A DNA stretch of 64,000 bases from Hippasteria phrygiana (taxonomy: Eukaryota; Echinodermata; Asteroidea; Valvatida; Goniasteridae): the NCBI GenBank assembly GCA_037893225.1, contig JAZGUH010000153.1, forward strand, positions 2,232,001 to 2,296,000, given 5' to 3'. Position numbers and translations under genes: made by a program. The notes under the pieces are model-generated. The model was not told the origin of the DNA and did not search any database. It saw only the letters and a list, made by a program, of their open reading frames with translations. Positions 34,106-45,369 of this stretch are shown piece after piece; within the stretch, counting starts at the first letter, position 1; every line of letters starts with the position of its first letter.

Positions 34106-34444
34106 AACAATTTTTTTTTTTTTTTAATGATGAAGTGCAAGAGCCTGCCAGGAGCGCAGCTAGACTGGTTCCTGCCCCCAAATATTGGGGCCAGTAGCTA
34201 GTTCAGCTATTTGATTGGCGCTTGTGTGCACAAGGACTGTAACAATTTTGCATTTTTTTGTTATGAGTTGGATGCTGTTCATATCATCGTAAATTTATAA
34301 GTTTGAATCATAGAGACAATTATCTTAAACATAGACATGTACATTTTTTGTGTATTCTGGCACATTTTTTGGCAGTGGTTAAAACGGCACAATGCATTTC
34401 TGGTATTCAAGTATAAAATGTCTATTAGCATATAAACCTGTCAG

Positions 34445-34674
34445 AATAAGCCAGTTCGGTATCTCAAAGGTTAAAGGCTATTCGGGATAAAATAGCTGAC
34501 GTATTGTCAAGCCATGTTACGCGAACGCCCATTCTGATTGAATTAAACCATAGAGGTCCATGATTAAACACGTGTGCGTTGTGCGACCACCTTTTGCGTT
34601 CACACGCGCGTTAGGACACTCGGGATAAAATGTCATTGTGCACCTGCACAATTGAAATACGGTACTGGCTTATT
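34445..34674 (+). mobile_element. AATAAGCC MITE, copy 3
   Basis: The ends are AATAAGCCAGTTCGGTAT and inverted ATACGGTACTGGCTTATT, 230 bp. The interior matches the copy at 19541. Confidence 0.85.
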
Positions 34675-35509
34675 CTTCCATGTTTATGTTTAAACTTGTA
34701 AATATGTTCTATAACTGTTTACTCTATCATCAAAGAAAAAAACCATTACATTGTATATTCTGTTTGGACATCTTTAAATGTATAATTTATGAAATTGTCG
34801 TCGGGGTGGGCTCTGTGCATGTGGTCAAGTGGATGTGGCAATGATTATTTGTTCATACAAATTTTATGTTTACTCACAATCATTGTTACTGCTGTGATGT
34901 AGGACTTTGGTTTACTTATTTACTCCTTAATGGAAACTTGTTTGTTTCCTCGGAAGCCTAGGTCACCACTCGCAGTACAATTCTAAATCCCCAAAATGGG
35001 AGTTAACCAAGTTTTGACAGCCCAAATTTCAAACCTTTTCAAAGATTTTCTGAACTCTTTAAATTTTGTCTACAATTTCATGGATCCTCTCAAATTTGAT
35101 TGAAATTAGATTTTTTTTATTTGCAGTGAAAGGCAAAACTTTGGGGGAATAAAATTTCTCTCCCCCCCCCCCCCCCCGAAGAACCCACCCCTGCCCCCTG
35201 TACCTTGTTGCCAAAAGGGATAAAGGAACGATTTTATTTGGCAGCAGGCAACCATTTTGTTTGTCATCATTGTGAGAATTGAATCCAATAAAAATAATAC
35301 GGACTTTGAATGTTTTAAATAAACTATTATTATGCAGAACATTTATATGCAATGTATTGATGGTAGTCATAATGTATTCAGCTAATAAGGGTAATTTAGT
35401 GGCATGTGATTAACTAGCTTTGAATTGTTTTGTAATTATTGCTGTTTGCATGTAAATTTGTATATTCACTTATGATATGTTGTGCATGTCTACACAGTAT
35501 TGTGCTTAA
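34675..35509. other. Intergenic, no gene seen
   Basis: A C run lies at 35162-35177. No coding or element signal is recognised. Confidence 0.4.
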
Positions 35510-35937
35510 AGGGAGTATACATCATTTGCAAACATCAAAAAACAAAACTACTGAATTATTACAAAATACCGTACTAGACTGTAAGTAAATAGCAGTCTCA
35601 AGCATCCTGTGAAATCATGGCACCTGGGGTGCTGTCGTTTCCAAGAAAAATTGAAATTTATATCATTTTGCAACGATTGTCGGCTGACAATCGTTGGAAA
35701 TAGTCTAGTTCCCCGACCTGATAATTCCCTGACGTCTATAAACTCCTCAGTTTTGTCTGAAGTATGGTCAGGGAACCAGACTACTAGAACCGAATTGTTT
35801 TCTGTTTTCAAAGCATCTATGCACACAAAACCTTAAACAGGTCAGTGTTCCAGTATTTGCTAGCACACTATAAAATACTAAACCCCAAATCATTTATATC
35901 TGAAAAATACAGCAAAGGCAAATGATGTATACTACCT
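35510..35937 (+). mobile_element. piggyBac-like MITE (TTAA), copy 1
   Basis: The ends are AGGGAGTATACATCATTTGC and inverted GCAAATGATGTATACTACCT. The left flank is TTAA (35506-35509), the right TTGA, a one-base decay. The interior has a 'caacgattgtcggctgacaa' hairpin shared with copy 2 at 45968. TTAA targets with AGG-type ends fit piggyBac-related non-autonomous elements. Confidence 0.8.
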
Positions 35938-36269
35938 TTGATATTGGATTTCAATATATATTTGCCCAAGTAATGTTTGCGCAATGTGAATAAAATATAT
36001 ATTGAGTGTTGGAGAAATGGACAGAATGCGGTCTTCGTTAGACATTTGTATAGTGCTTTTAAATACCTAATTGAATTCAGTTTATCCTCACAAGAAAAAC
36101 TTTGTATTTCAAAAATACTTCATAAGCCGAAGAAGCTCTGAACATATGTATTTGTGTACACTTTTACACATGAATCCTAAAGAGGATTTTGAGAAAATGC
36201 TTACTCTCCTCCAGAAATGCATCTTTGAAGTGTCTCTTATTTTGCAAAATTTGAATCAGAATGGAAGGT

Positions 36270-39200
36270 AATTTTTTTCTCAAATTTTGTTTAAAATGCA
36301 AGGTTAACTTTAATTGACATTAATTGTTCACTTTTGGCAGAAAATTTTCTTTAACAGAATTTGCTCAAAAGTAAATTTTAAGCCAAAATGTGATCCCAAA
36401 ATCAGGTTAACCCCTTGCCATTTATGTTCTTTTTCTATTTTGAAATGTGGGTTAACCCCTTGGTAATTTCATTTTCTAAAGATTTTCCCCGAAGAATTTT
36501 TTCCCAAAATTCTGATCAAAACCAAAAACCCCTTGCCATTTTGAAGTTTTTGCCAAATATTTAAAATTTCATTTTCTCAAGATTTTCCCTGAAGAAATTT
36601 GTTTCTCCAAATTTTAGATCAAAATGTAATTTTAACCCCTTGAATTTTTTTCATTTTCTCAAGATGTGCCCAAAAGTCAACTTTGTGCCAAAATTGTAAG
36701 GATAACCCCTTGGCATTTTACATTTTCACAGAATTTTTTTTAAATCTTCATTTTCTCATGCATTTCCAAAAAGTAAATTTTTGGCAAACTTTTCTCAAAA
36801 GATTTTCCCCAAAGAATTTTTCCCACCAAATTCTGATCAAAACTCAAGATTAACCCCTTGCCATTTTAAAGTTTTCTCTGAATTTTTTTATTTTTGGCAA
36901 ACTTTTCATCGAAATGTACCCCTTGGAAATGTAAGGTTAAACCCCTTGGTAATTTCATTTTCTCAAGATTTTCCCCAAAGAATTTTTTCCCCAAATTCTG
37001 ATCAAAACCCAAGATTAACCCCTTGCCATTTTCACAGAAAATGTTTGAAATTTTAATTTTCTCATCCATTTCCAAAAAGTGAATTTTTGGCAAACTTTTC
37101 ATCAAAATGTACCCCTTGGAAATGTAATTTCATTTTCTCAAGAATTGTTTTCCCCAAATTCTCATCAAAACCCAAAATTAACCCCTTGCCATTTTCACAT
37201 TTTCACAGAAAATGTTAAAAATTTTTATTTTCTCATGCATTTCTAAAAAGTGAATTTTTAGCAAACTTTTCATCAAAATGTAAGGTTAACCCCTTGGTAA
37301 TTACATTTTCTCAAGATTTTCCACGAAGAATTTTTTCCCCAAATTCTGATCAAAACCCAAGCTATTTTAAAGTTTTCACTGAAAATTTTGAAATTTCATT
37401 TATTCAATATTTTTTCCGAAGAAACTTTTTCCCCAAATTCTGATCAAAAGCCATTTTCACATTTTCACAGAAAATGTTTGAAATTTTTATTTTCTCATGC
37501 ATTTTAAAAAAGTGAATTTTTGGCAAACTTTTCATCGAAATGTGAGGTTAACCCCTTGGAAATGTAAGGTTAACCCCTTGGTAATTTCATTTTCTCAAGA
37601 TTTTCCCCGAAGAATTTTTTCCCAAATTCTGATCAAAACCCAAGCTATTTTAATGTTTTCACTGAAAATTTTGAAATTTCATTTTCTCAAGATTTTCCTC
37701 AAAGAAATTTTGTTCCAAATTTTGATCAAAATGTAAATTTTTCATCGAAATGTAAGGTAATTTCATTTTCTCAAGATTTTCCCTGAAGAGTTTTTCCCCC
37801 AAATTCTTATCAAAACACAAGATTAACCCCTTGCCATTTTAAAATTTTATCCGAAATTTTTTAAATTTCATTTTCTCAAGATTTTCCTCAAAGACATTTT
37901 GTTTAAATTTTTCATCGAAATGTAAGGTTAAACCCCTTGGAAATTTCATTTTCCCAAGATTTTCCCTGAAGAATTTTTTTCCCCAAATTCTGATCAAAAG
38001 CCAAGATTAACCCCTTGCCATTTTCACCGAAAATGTTTAACATTTTAATTTTCTCATGCATTTTCAAAAAGTGAATTTTTGGCAAACTTTTCATCGAAAT
38101 GTACCCCTTGGAAATGTAAGGTTAAACCCCTTGGTAATTTCATTTTCTCAAGAATCTTTTTCCCCAAATTCTGATCAAAAGCTAAGATTAACCCCTTGCC
38201 ATTTTCACATTTTCAAAGAATATGTTTAAAATTTTAATTTTCTCATGCCTTTCTAAAAAGTGAATTTTTGGCAAACTTTTCATCAAAATGTAAGGTTAAC
38301 CCCTTTGGTAATTACATTTTCTCAAGATTTTCCACGAAGAATTTTTCCCCCAAATTCTGATCAAAACCCAAGCTATTTTAAAGTTTTCACTGAAAATTTT
38401 GAAATTTCATTTATTCAAGATTTTTCCTGAAGAAACTTTTTCCCCAAATTCTGATCAAAAGCCAAGATTAACCCCTTGCCATTTTCACATTTCCACAGAA
38501 AAGGTTTGAAATTTTTATTTTCTCATGCATTTTATAAAAGTGAATTTTTGGCAAACTTTTCATTGAAATGTAAGGTTAACCCCTTGGAAATGTAAGGTTA
38601 ACCCCTTGTTAATTTCATTTTCTCAAGATTTTCCCCCGAAGAATTTTTTCCCCAATTCTGATCAAAACCCAAGCTATTTTAATGTTTTCACTGAAAATTT
38701 TGAAATTTCATTTTCTCAAGATTTTCCTCAAAGAAATTTTGTTCCAAATTTTGATCAAAATGTAAATTTTCCATCGAAATGTAAGGTAATTTCATTTTCT
38801 CAAGATTTTCCCTGAAGAGTTTTTCCCCCAAATTCTTATCAAAACACAAGATTAACCCCTTGCCATTTTAAAGTTTTCTCCGAAATTTTTTTTATTTCAT
38901 TTTCTCAAGATTTTCCTCAAAGAAATTTTGTTCAAATTTTTTATCGAAATGTTTGGTTAACCCCTTGAAAATGTAAGGTTAAACCCCTTGGAAATTTCAT
39001 TTTCTCAAGATTTTCCCTGAAGAATTTTTTTCCCCAAATTCTGATCAAAAGCCAAGATTAACCCCTTGCCATTTTCACAGAAAATGTTTGAAATTTTAAT
39101 TTTCTCATGCATTTTCAAAAAGTGAATTTTTGGCAAACTTTTCATCGAAATGTACCCCTTGGAAATGTAAGGTTCCACCCCTTGGTAATTTCATTTTCTC

Positions 39201-39960
39201 AAGATTTTTCCCTAAAAAATGTTTCCCCCAAATTCTGATCAAAACCCAAGGTTAAGCCCTTGCCATTTTTAAGTTTTCGCCCCAAAATGTTATTTTCTCA
39301 AGATTTTCCGCGAAGAAAATGTTTTCTCCACATTTTGACATTTGTTCATTTTTTTGGCACAAAATGTTAAAAATTTTATTTTCTCAAGATGTGCCTAAAA
39401 GTCAACTTTTTACCAAAATTGTAAGAATAACCCCTAAGCATTTTCATATTTTTGCAGAAATTTTTTGAAATCTTCATTTTCTCAAGATCTTTCCAGAAGA
39501 ATCTTTTTTCAAAATTATTATCAAAATGTAAGGTTTTCCTAAATTTGTTTCTCAAAATTTGCCCTTAAGTCAATTTTGTGCCAACATTTTGATCCCCATG
39601 TAAGGTTAATTTTGCAATTTTTAGGTTTCCGCCTAAAAAATTTGAAATTCCATTTTATCAAGAATTATGGTCAAGTAAATTATGGACAAATTTTTGTCCA
39701 AATGTAAAGTTAACTACTTGCGATTTTTACATTTTTGCCAAAATTAAGGTTGATCGAAATACAAGGTTAAAGCCTTTACTAATTGTTACTTTTGGCCGAA
39801 TTTTTTTTTTAAATTTTCATTTTCTCAACATTTGTCCATCAGACAATATTTGCCAAAATTCCGTCAAAACATTTTCGTGGAATTTGCCCCCAAAGTCAAC
39901 TTTGTGCCAATATTTGATCAATAAAGTCAGGTATAAGGATTTAAATATTTTTATCAGGTT
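36270..39960 (+). repeat. 3.7-kb tandem array with about 190-bp and 1-kb periods
   Basis: The array is built from AT-rich modules: 'ttttctcaagattttcc', 'gaagaattttttccccaaat', 'tctgatcaaaacccaag', 'attaaccccttgcc', 'ttggcaaacttttcatcg' and 'aaatgtaaggttaacccctt'. The basic period is about 190 bp with much variation. Inside, about 37100-38110 and 38110-39140 are near copies about 1.02 kb apart (for example 'catttattcaa' at 37397 and 38406). The edges decay gradually. Open frames (36781-37056, 37497-37736, 38606-38815) come from the repeat. It looks like a satellite. Confidence 0.9.
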
Positions 39961-40076
39961 CACACATGGTTGATTGGGTAATATTCTTACCACAAACAGC
40001 CAAAAAAGCACGAGTTTAATCCGTCCCTGTTCACAACATTTTATAATCTTACACAAATGACACTTTCTACAATGTA

Positions 40077-40783
40077 CAGTGCGAGTAAAAAGAAACTATA
40101 CACTTTTAAAATTGCCATAGTTTTATTCTGTAGCAATATAGATAAGATATTTTCATATGTACTTTTAGAGTAACTCTTCCTGCTTCTTTTGGTGACATTT
40201 TTACTAGATTAGTTTTCATGCATGACTGCACAGAAGACAATTAAGGGGGTCGGGTGAAATCTGAGAAAGAGACAATTTAAAAGAACACAACCATTGTCTC
40301 GGGTTTTCACCACTCCTCCAGCAAATCTGGATGACCTCCAGGAAAGGATAACTCGTGAAATTGACATTTTCAGACAACAGGGAGATGATTCGCCGTGCTG
40401 TTTCAGGAATGATGCACCGAGCCCAGCTGTGCATTGAACGAGATGGTGGCCATGTTGAGGACCGAGACACCGTGGAATTTAATTGCCTTTTTAATTTATT
40501 TTAAATGTTTTAAATAAACACGAAGTTTAAAAGCTAATGAAATTTTTGTTTCTCTCTTTTTTAGACAATGGTTGTGTTCTTTTAAATTATCTTTCTTATC
40601 AAGCCCCGACCAGTTGGCGCAACTCAGATTTCACCCGATCCCCTTAATTGTCTCCTGTAAAAATGTCACCAAAAGAAGCAGGAAGAGTTACTCTAAAAGT
40701 ACATATGAAAATATCTTATCTATATTGCTACAGAATAAAACTATGGCCAATTCTAAAAGTGTAGTTTTTTTTTACTCGCACTG
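40077..40783 (+). mobile_element. Mariner/Tc1-like element with long terminal inverted repeats
   Basis: The ends are CAGTGCGAGTAAAAAGAAAC and the inverted form ending CTCGCACTG, each flanked by TA (40075-40076, 40784-40785), the Tc1/mariner target. The inverted repeats run inward about 215 bp ('acttttagagtaactcttcc', 'ggtgacatttttac', 'aagaacacaacca'). The core holds only the last part of a transposase, so the element is non-autonomous and decayed. Confidence 0.85.
40297..40480 (+). pseudogene. C-terminal remnant of a mariner-like transposase
   Basis: One plus frame reads PPANLDDLQERITREIDIF, then after a frameshift EMIRRAVSGMMHRAQLCIER and DGGHVED. This matches the conserved C-terminal end of many DDE transposases of the IS630/Tc1/mariner group ('..NLDDL..RI..E......MIRRAV..M..RA..C.ER.GGHVE'). 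The catalytic domain is absent. The remnant lies between the long inverted repeats. Confidence 0.7.
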
Positions 40784-40830
40784 TATACAGTTAGGCCTAT
40801 GTGCAAATCTGATGTAGACATCAGTGCAAT

Positions 40831-40946
40831 AGAGTACCGAAGTCCGACGTCAGTTGCCGCGGCAACTGGTTCCAAACACATGCAGTTTAGAATGTATTCT
40901 GGTTCCAAACATTGCATTGATTGACGTCATCACTTCGGTACTCTAT
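40831..40946 (+). mobile_element. Small MITE with AGAGTACCGAAG ends, copy 1
   Basis: The ends are 'agagtaccgaagtccgacgtca' and inverted 'tgacgtcatcacttcggtac' plus 'tctat', 116 bp. The inside has 'ctggttccaaacattgcatt' in common with 44368-44526. Confidence 0.8.
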
Positions 40947-42440
40947 AGACACTCCAAATAAGCATACAGTTTTCTTGTTTACCAAACACAATGTTCATCA
41001 CGTGAAAGAGCACAAATTCAGCAAACCATGATGAATACATTGAAGAAAATTTCTCATCCATAAACTGTATTTTGACTAGCCCACTCCGTCATCGCTGTTT
41101 TCACTAAGGTAGGGATAGAATGTCAATTTTCAAGAAAATCGCATATAAAACTGCAAAAAGCAAAACATTAAAATAATGTTATCCGGGGGGGTACATGGAG
41201 TATTTCAATGACCTTGGTATACCTACTACACAAAGTGGTTTATGGGAAAAGTTAATTAGTAAAACATGTCCGCCCCCACCCTTCATGAAAACCAAAATCC
41301 AATCTTACACACTTTTGGCTCTTTTGCCCCGTGTTTTCCCCAGAGGGAATGCATGAGATGCACCTGCATGCGACAATGTACCACAAATGTCCATCCCTTC
41401 CATAAAGCCTAAAATCTCAGTTGACTGCTTATATGGTTTTCAGAGCCATATGTTTTGCGCCAGCTTTGTGTCCCTTTCACAATTAGTTTAATTACAAAAT
41501 ATTAATTTAAGCAAGTCAGATAGATTGAGCACGATGTTGATAAGCAAAAAGTGAAAAATAAAAAAAGTTAAAATGAAAACAAAATTGAAATTTTTGACAT
41601 GCAGTGCCCATCCCTTCGTGAAAATGGCGACGACTCAACCCCCATTTTTTTCACATCAACCTTATAATACAGGTTTTTCTGACAGATTTTTTACAAGATC
41701 TTTACACAAAATTTAAAGACAAGCTCTATTTAGTAAACTGTGCCAAGTTCCATGCATTTTGGATGTGGTACCCAAAACAAAAAGTTTTCAAATTGAATTG
41801 ATAAATTGTTAGCATTCAGATCAGTTATGAGCTTTCCAATGAGACATTCCACACACAAAAAAATTGATTGAAGCGGGATGCTCCTAGTATTCCCAGTGTT
41901 AATGTTTAGGGCAATCATCACATAGAAGTTAACACCAAATAGAATGTAGTAAGCTTTTCTTTTCAAAAATAACGTTACCCTCTAACCTTCGTTTGTAGGA
42001 GGATATTGCAGCTTTAAATACCAAGTCTGGCTAAAATACTCAATAAATAATTTAACATGTCATGCTGCACCCCAAATAAAGTTAGCTGTGTCAATTTCGA
42101 TTATACTTGTCATTTTGACCTTGTTCTGGTTCCAAAGGCAAACTTACTGGTTTTGTCGGGATGAGCGAAAGACCATTTGTTCCATGTGCAAAAAACCAAA
42201 CACAGGTCGCAAATGCCAAACCATAGTACATGTAATAGGCAAACTGCTGCACCACGAACCAGTACTTTGGTCTGGGATGTGTCTGGTTTTACGCAAAAAT
42301 CACTGTCAGGGTGAGCTTGATTGGGCTATGCAGTGTTTTAAATCATGACATTACGTTTGTGCTTAGAAAAAATCACTGAATTCAGCTAATTCACTGAAAA
42401 GACTCATCCTCGATTCCAAGTCTGAGGGCACCAATTAACA
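40947..42440. other. Intergenic, no gene seen
   Basis: Short frames only. The frame at 42088-42348 has a few Cys residues but no splice or domain support (see rejected list). Confidence 0.4.
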
Positions 42441-42768
42441 GGGGTGAGATATGAGGAAAATGAACAATCCAGGAAAGATTCAGAGGCATTTAATCAAGGA
42501 TGAGACTTGCCAAAAATGAAAAATCCACAAAATCCACGAAAAATCTACGAGGACACCAGATCAACATATACATGTAGTTTGTATTTGCCTAAAGAAACCC
42601 CCTTAAAATATCCGTTTTTATTGGTCTATATCCACTTTTACAGGTAAAAACACCTTTAGGACAGCACCTGAGGAATTCCCGATTGCAAAAGAGATTCTTT
42701 TAAAACTCTCAAATCCCAACAAAAAATCCTTAAATCGGGAAAAATCCTGACAAATCTCACCCCTGATT
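42441..42768 (-). mobile_element. CAGGGGTGAGAT MITE, copy 2
   Basis: Inverted relative to 27392-27661. The ends CAGGGGTGAGATATG and AATCTCACCCCTG are kept. The interior 'tttgtatttgcctaaag' and 'ggtctatatccacttttac' matches. The target duplication is not clear. Confidence 0.8.
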
Positions 42769-44014
42769 TAATTTGTATGGCGTTGCCGAAAACTGCGTTT
42801 TGTACCAAAAGATATGGTCATTACAATTAAAAGAAGACTGTTTCAGGTTGCAGAGGTCATTTTCATATGATAAAAACAATTTAAGGACCAAACAAATCTT
42901 CCCGAAGACGTCTTACCAAAAATCCTGAAATCAGGGAGAAAAAAAGCAAAACTAGATGTCTACTTAATTCCAAATCCCAAGAAAGAAATTTAAAATCCAA
43001 ACGTTAAGCCCTGGCTCAATTTTAGACTTGATTTTTGGACTTGCTTAAGTTTGAAACGTTAGGCCAGCTAATTTTGTCGATTTGTATATTTCCGGTCAAT
43101 CCAGTCGGTTAGCAGTTTGCAGCAGTTTAATTCATTTTCATGCCAGTACTGTCTTAGACTCTTACCGAGACAAGTCAAGTCTGGACTTGTCTCTGCTGCT
43201 CTGAAGAGTTAATGGAGAACATCTTGAGGACGTTGGCACAGTCTCACAAGGACAAATCCCAATGACTAGTAGCCCCTACCATGGAGCTACCTCCATGCCC
43301 CTACCTAGCAGTGTGATATGAGACCAAGGGCGTAGTTTTGGGGGATAGGGGATGGGGAGATATCCCCCTAACCCACTTTTTAACCGGGGGTGGGGGAGGC
43401 ATAAGATCACACTCCTGATTTTTGGTGTGAAAAAAAAAGAAAAATTACAAGAGGCAGGAGCAAACATGGACGATTCACGTAAAATTCCCAGTAGAATTGT
43501 CGGAAAGAGGGTTAAAAATGTGGGTATGTACGTTTATATAATACAATAATTAATACACACATGCCCATTATTGACAGAAAATTTCCACGGTCAGCGGGTT
43601 GCGGGAATTTCATCGTCATCATCCCCAATCGAATCAACGTCCTTACACAACACTGATTTGGTGGGTAAAATAATCCTTCAATAATATCTGATCTCATTTC
43701 ACCACGTTCTGTTCAGTTATACGATTGAGCATCAGTGTCGTGAAAAGTAACGACAAGCACAGCGGGTAGTTGCACAACATCTGTACTGTAGTCAACAATC
43801 AGACATTGTTCACAAAATATAAAAATAATACCATGAATTGACAAAATATGCTACGAGTCTTGCACTTCATGAACCGACACCACCCGTCACAGCATCAGAA
43901 GAACTGACCTATCCCAGTATAATGGCATGAATTGTCCAATCACATCATCCATAATTCAACATCGATACAAGCAAAGAAAAATCACTGTACAAACCTCCAT
44001 AGAGTTTATCTAAG
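42769..44014. other. Intergenic, no gene seen
   Basis: Contains an 'agacaagtcaagtctggact' palindrome near 43169 and no supported coding region. Confidence 0.4.
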
Positions 44015-44178
44015 GGGTCATCCATTTTCGTCATCATTTTCACAAGCACACAAACCGTACAATTGGGGTAAGAGTTTTTTAAAAATACCTTCAAATGATA
44101 ATACCTGAGTGGGAGGGGGCCTAGAAAAGAGTTCTCTCTGTACACTCGTGAAAATGATGACGAAAATGGATGACCCCG
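44015..44178 (+). repeat. Inverted repeat, about 30-bp arms
   Basis: 44016-44044 'ggggtcatccattttcgtca' and onward is the reverse complement of 44148-44178, with about 100 bases between. Probably the ends of a small hairpin element. Confidence 0.8.
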
Positions 44179-44367
44179 AAGGCGGCGTGTGGCTACGCAC
44201 CAAAGAGAGATAGGTCAATCAAAGCATGCTATCGTGGGACTGATGACACTGTGTTATATCTTTTCCTCGCTCCCTACACTGTGCACATGTTGACATTTGG
44301 GCCCGGATCTACAAAAGTGGATATTATGTCGCAAAATTGGATAAGTGAGTTATATACATAGTTTGAA

Positions 44368-44526
44368 TAGAGTACCGAAGTGATGACGTCATACAATGCA
44401 ATGTTTGGAACCAGAATACTTTTGTTATTTTGTGTCAATGTGTTTGCATGACTGGCTGTTATTACAAAGGAACAGTCAAAATCTGCATTTGTTTAGAGCC
44501 AGTTGTCGTGCTTCGGTACTCTATAG
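44368..44526 (+). mobile_element. Small MITE with AGAGTACCGAAG ends, copy 2
   Basis: The ends are 'agagtaccgaagtgatgacg' and inverted 'gcttcggtactctata', about 158 bp, related to 40831-40946. Confidence 0.8.
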
Positions 44527-44815
44527 ATGTAAGACGTAATGGCTTTGTTTACATTTCCTATGGGAGCCAGGTCAGGATGCCAGACAATCGTCCCACCCTG
44601 GCCATATGAAGCACGATATAGGGCAAAGGGAACCTCCCCTCTTGCGTTGGGGGGGATGTATTAGGTAACAATAGTATGGAGTGTGAATAGGGTATAGGGA
44701 CAAAAGGGGGGTACCCCTGGGCCCCATATCGTGTTGGCTACCAACCTGGTTCCCATAGGAAAAGTGCACATGTAAACAAAGCGTGACGTCGTATTACGTC
44801 TTGGGTCTATTTTGT
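44527..44815 (+). repeat. Inverted-repeat element with AAGACGTAAT ends
   Basis: 'gtaagacgtaatggctttgt' near 44530 faces 'acaaagcgtgacgtcgtatt' near 44778. The inner part also folds ('cgatatagggcaaaggg' against 'cccatatcgtg'). Part of it returns at 5280-5445. Confidence 0.65.
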
Positions 44816-45297
44816 CACATCCTAAGCATTCATTCGGAGTAGGTTTGACCCCTGTTGCATTTGGTGTTCTCAAGATATCTTAAAATCTGCATACAATTTT
44901 TTTTAATTTAATGGAAATGCGTTTGGAGACATAGCCCTGAAAAACATAGCAAGTGAAAAAAACTGGATCTTACTAGTTTTCATTGTTCACTTTGAAAATT
45001 CATTCAAAATTACCTTTGCCAGTTTCCCTTGTGATTTGTTTCATGATTACGTTTTTCTTTTCAACGTTTCAGAAAGAAAAAAATAATATTAATAAATAGA
45101 TATAAATAGAAGCCAAGAAACCAAAAACAAACAAACAAACTTATATGAAGATTGTTTTCACTCTCTTTATATACACTGTAGAACAGCCCTACATAAAAGC
45201 CTCTTTTGTAGAGCGGCTCACATTTGATTTATAGGACATTCAAGAGATACAGCCAAATGACTTGCTGCCAAGTTCAGTCCCGATCAGACAACCGGGA

Positions 45298-45369
45298 TTA
45301 TTTTAACATGACCCCGTGTCTCAGCATGTAGTCTAACTTCTCCTCCTTGGCCCGCCTCAGGTGCATCCT
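45298..45369 (-). CDS. VPS37A: VPS37A exon 10 (last)
   Basis: The acceptor is tttcttgcag|AGG and the stop TAA at 45298-45300. The 23 residues [20 protein letters not shown] and MLK are the basic end of the Mod(r) domain. Confidence 0.95.
   Translation of the reverse strand, partial: RMHLRRAKEEKLDYMLRHGVMLK

Noticed and set aside
42088..42348. Cys-containing frame (CRDERKTICSMCKKPNTGRKC) as a piggyBac-type zinc finger
   Set aside because: Cys spacing does not match and no other transposase part or element end is present.
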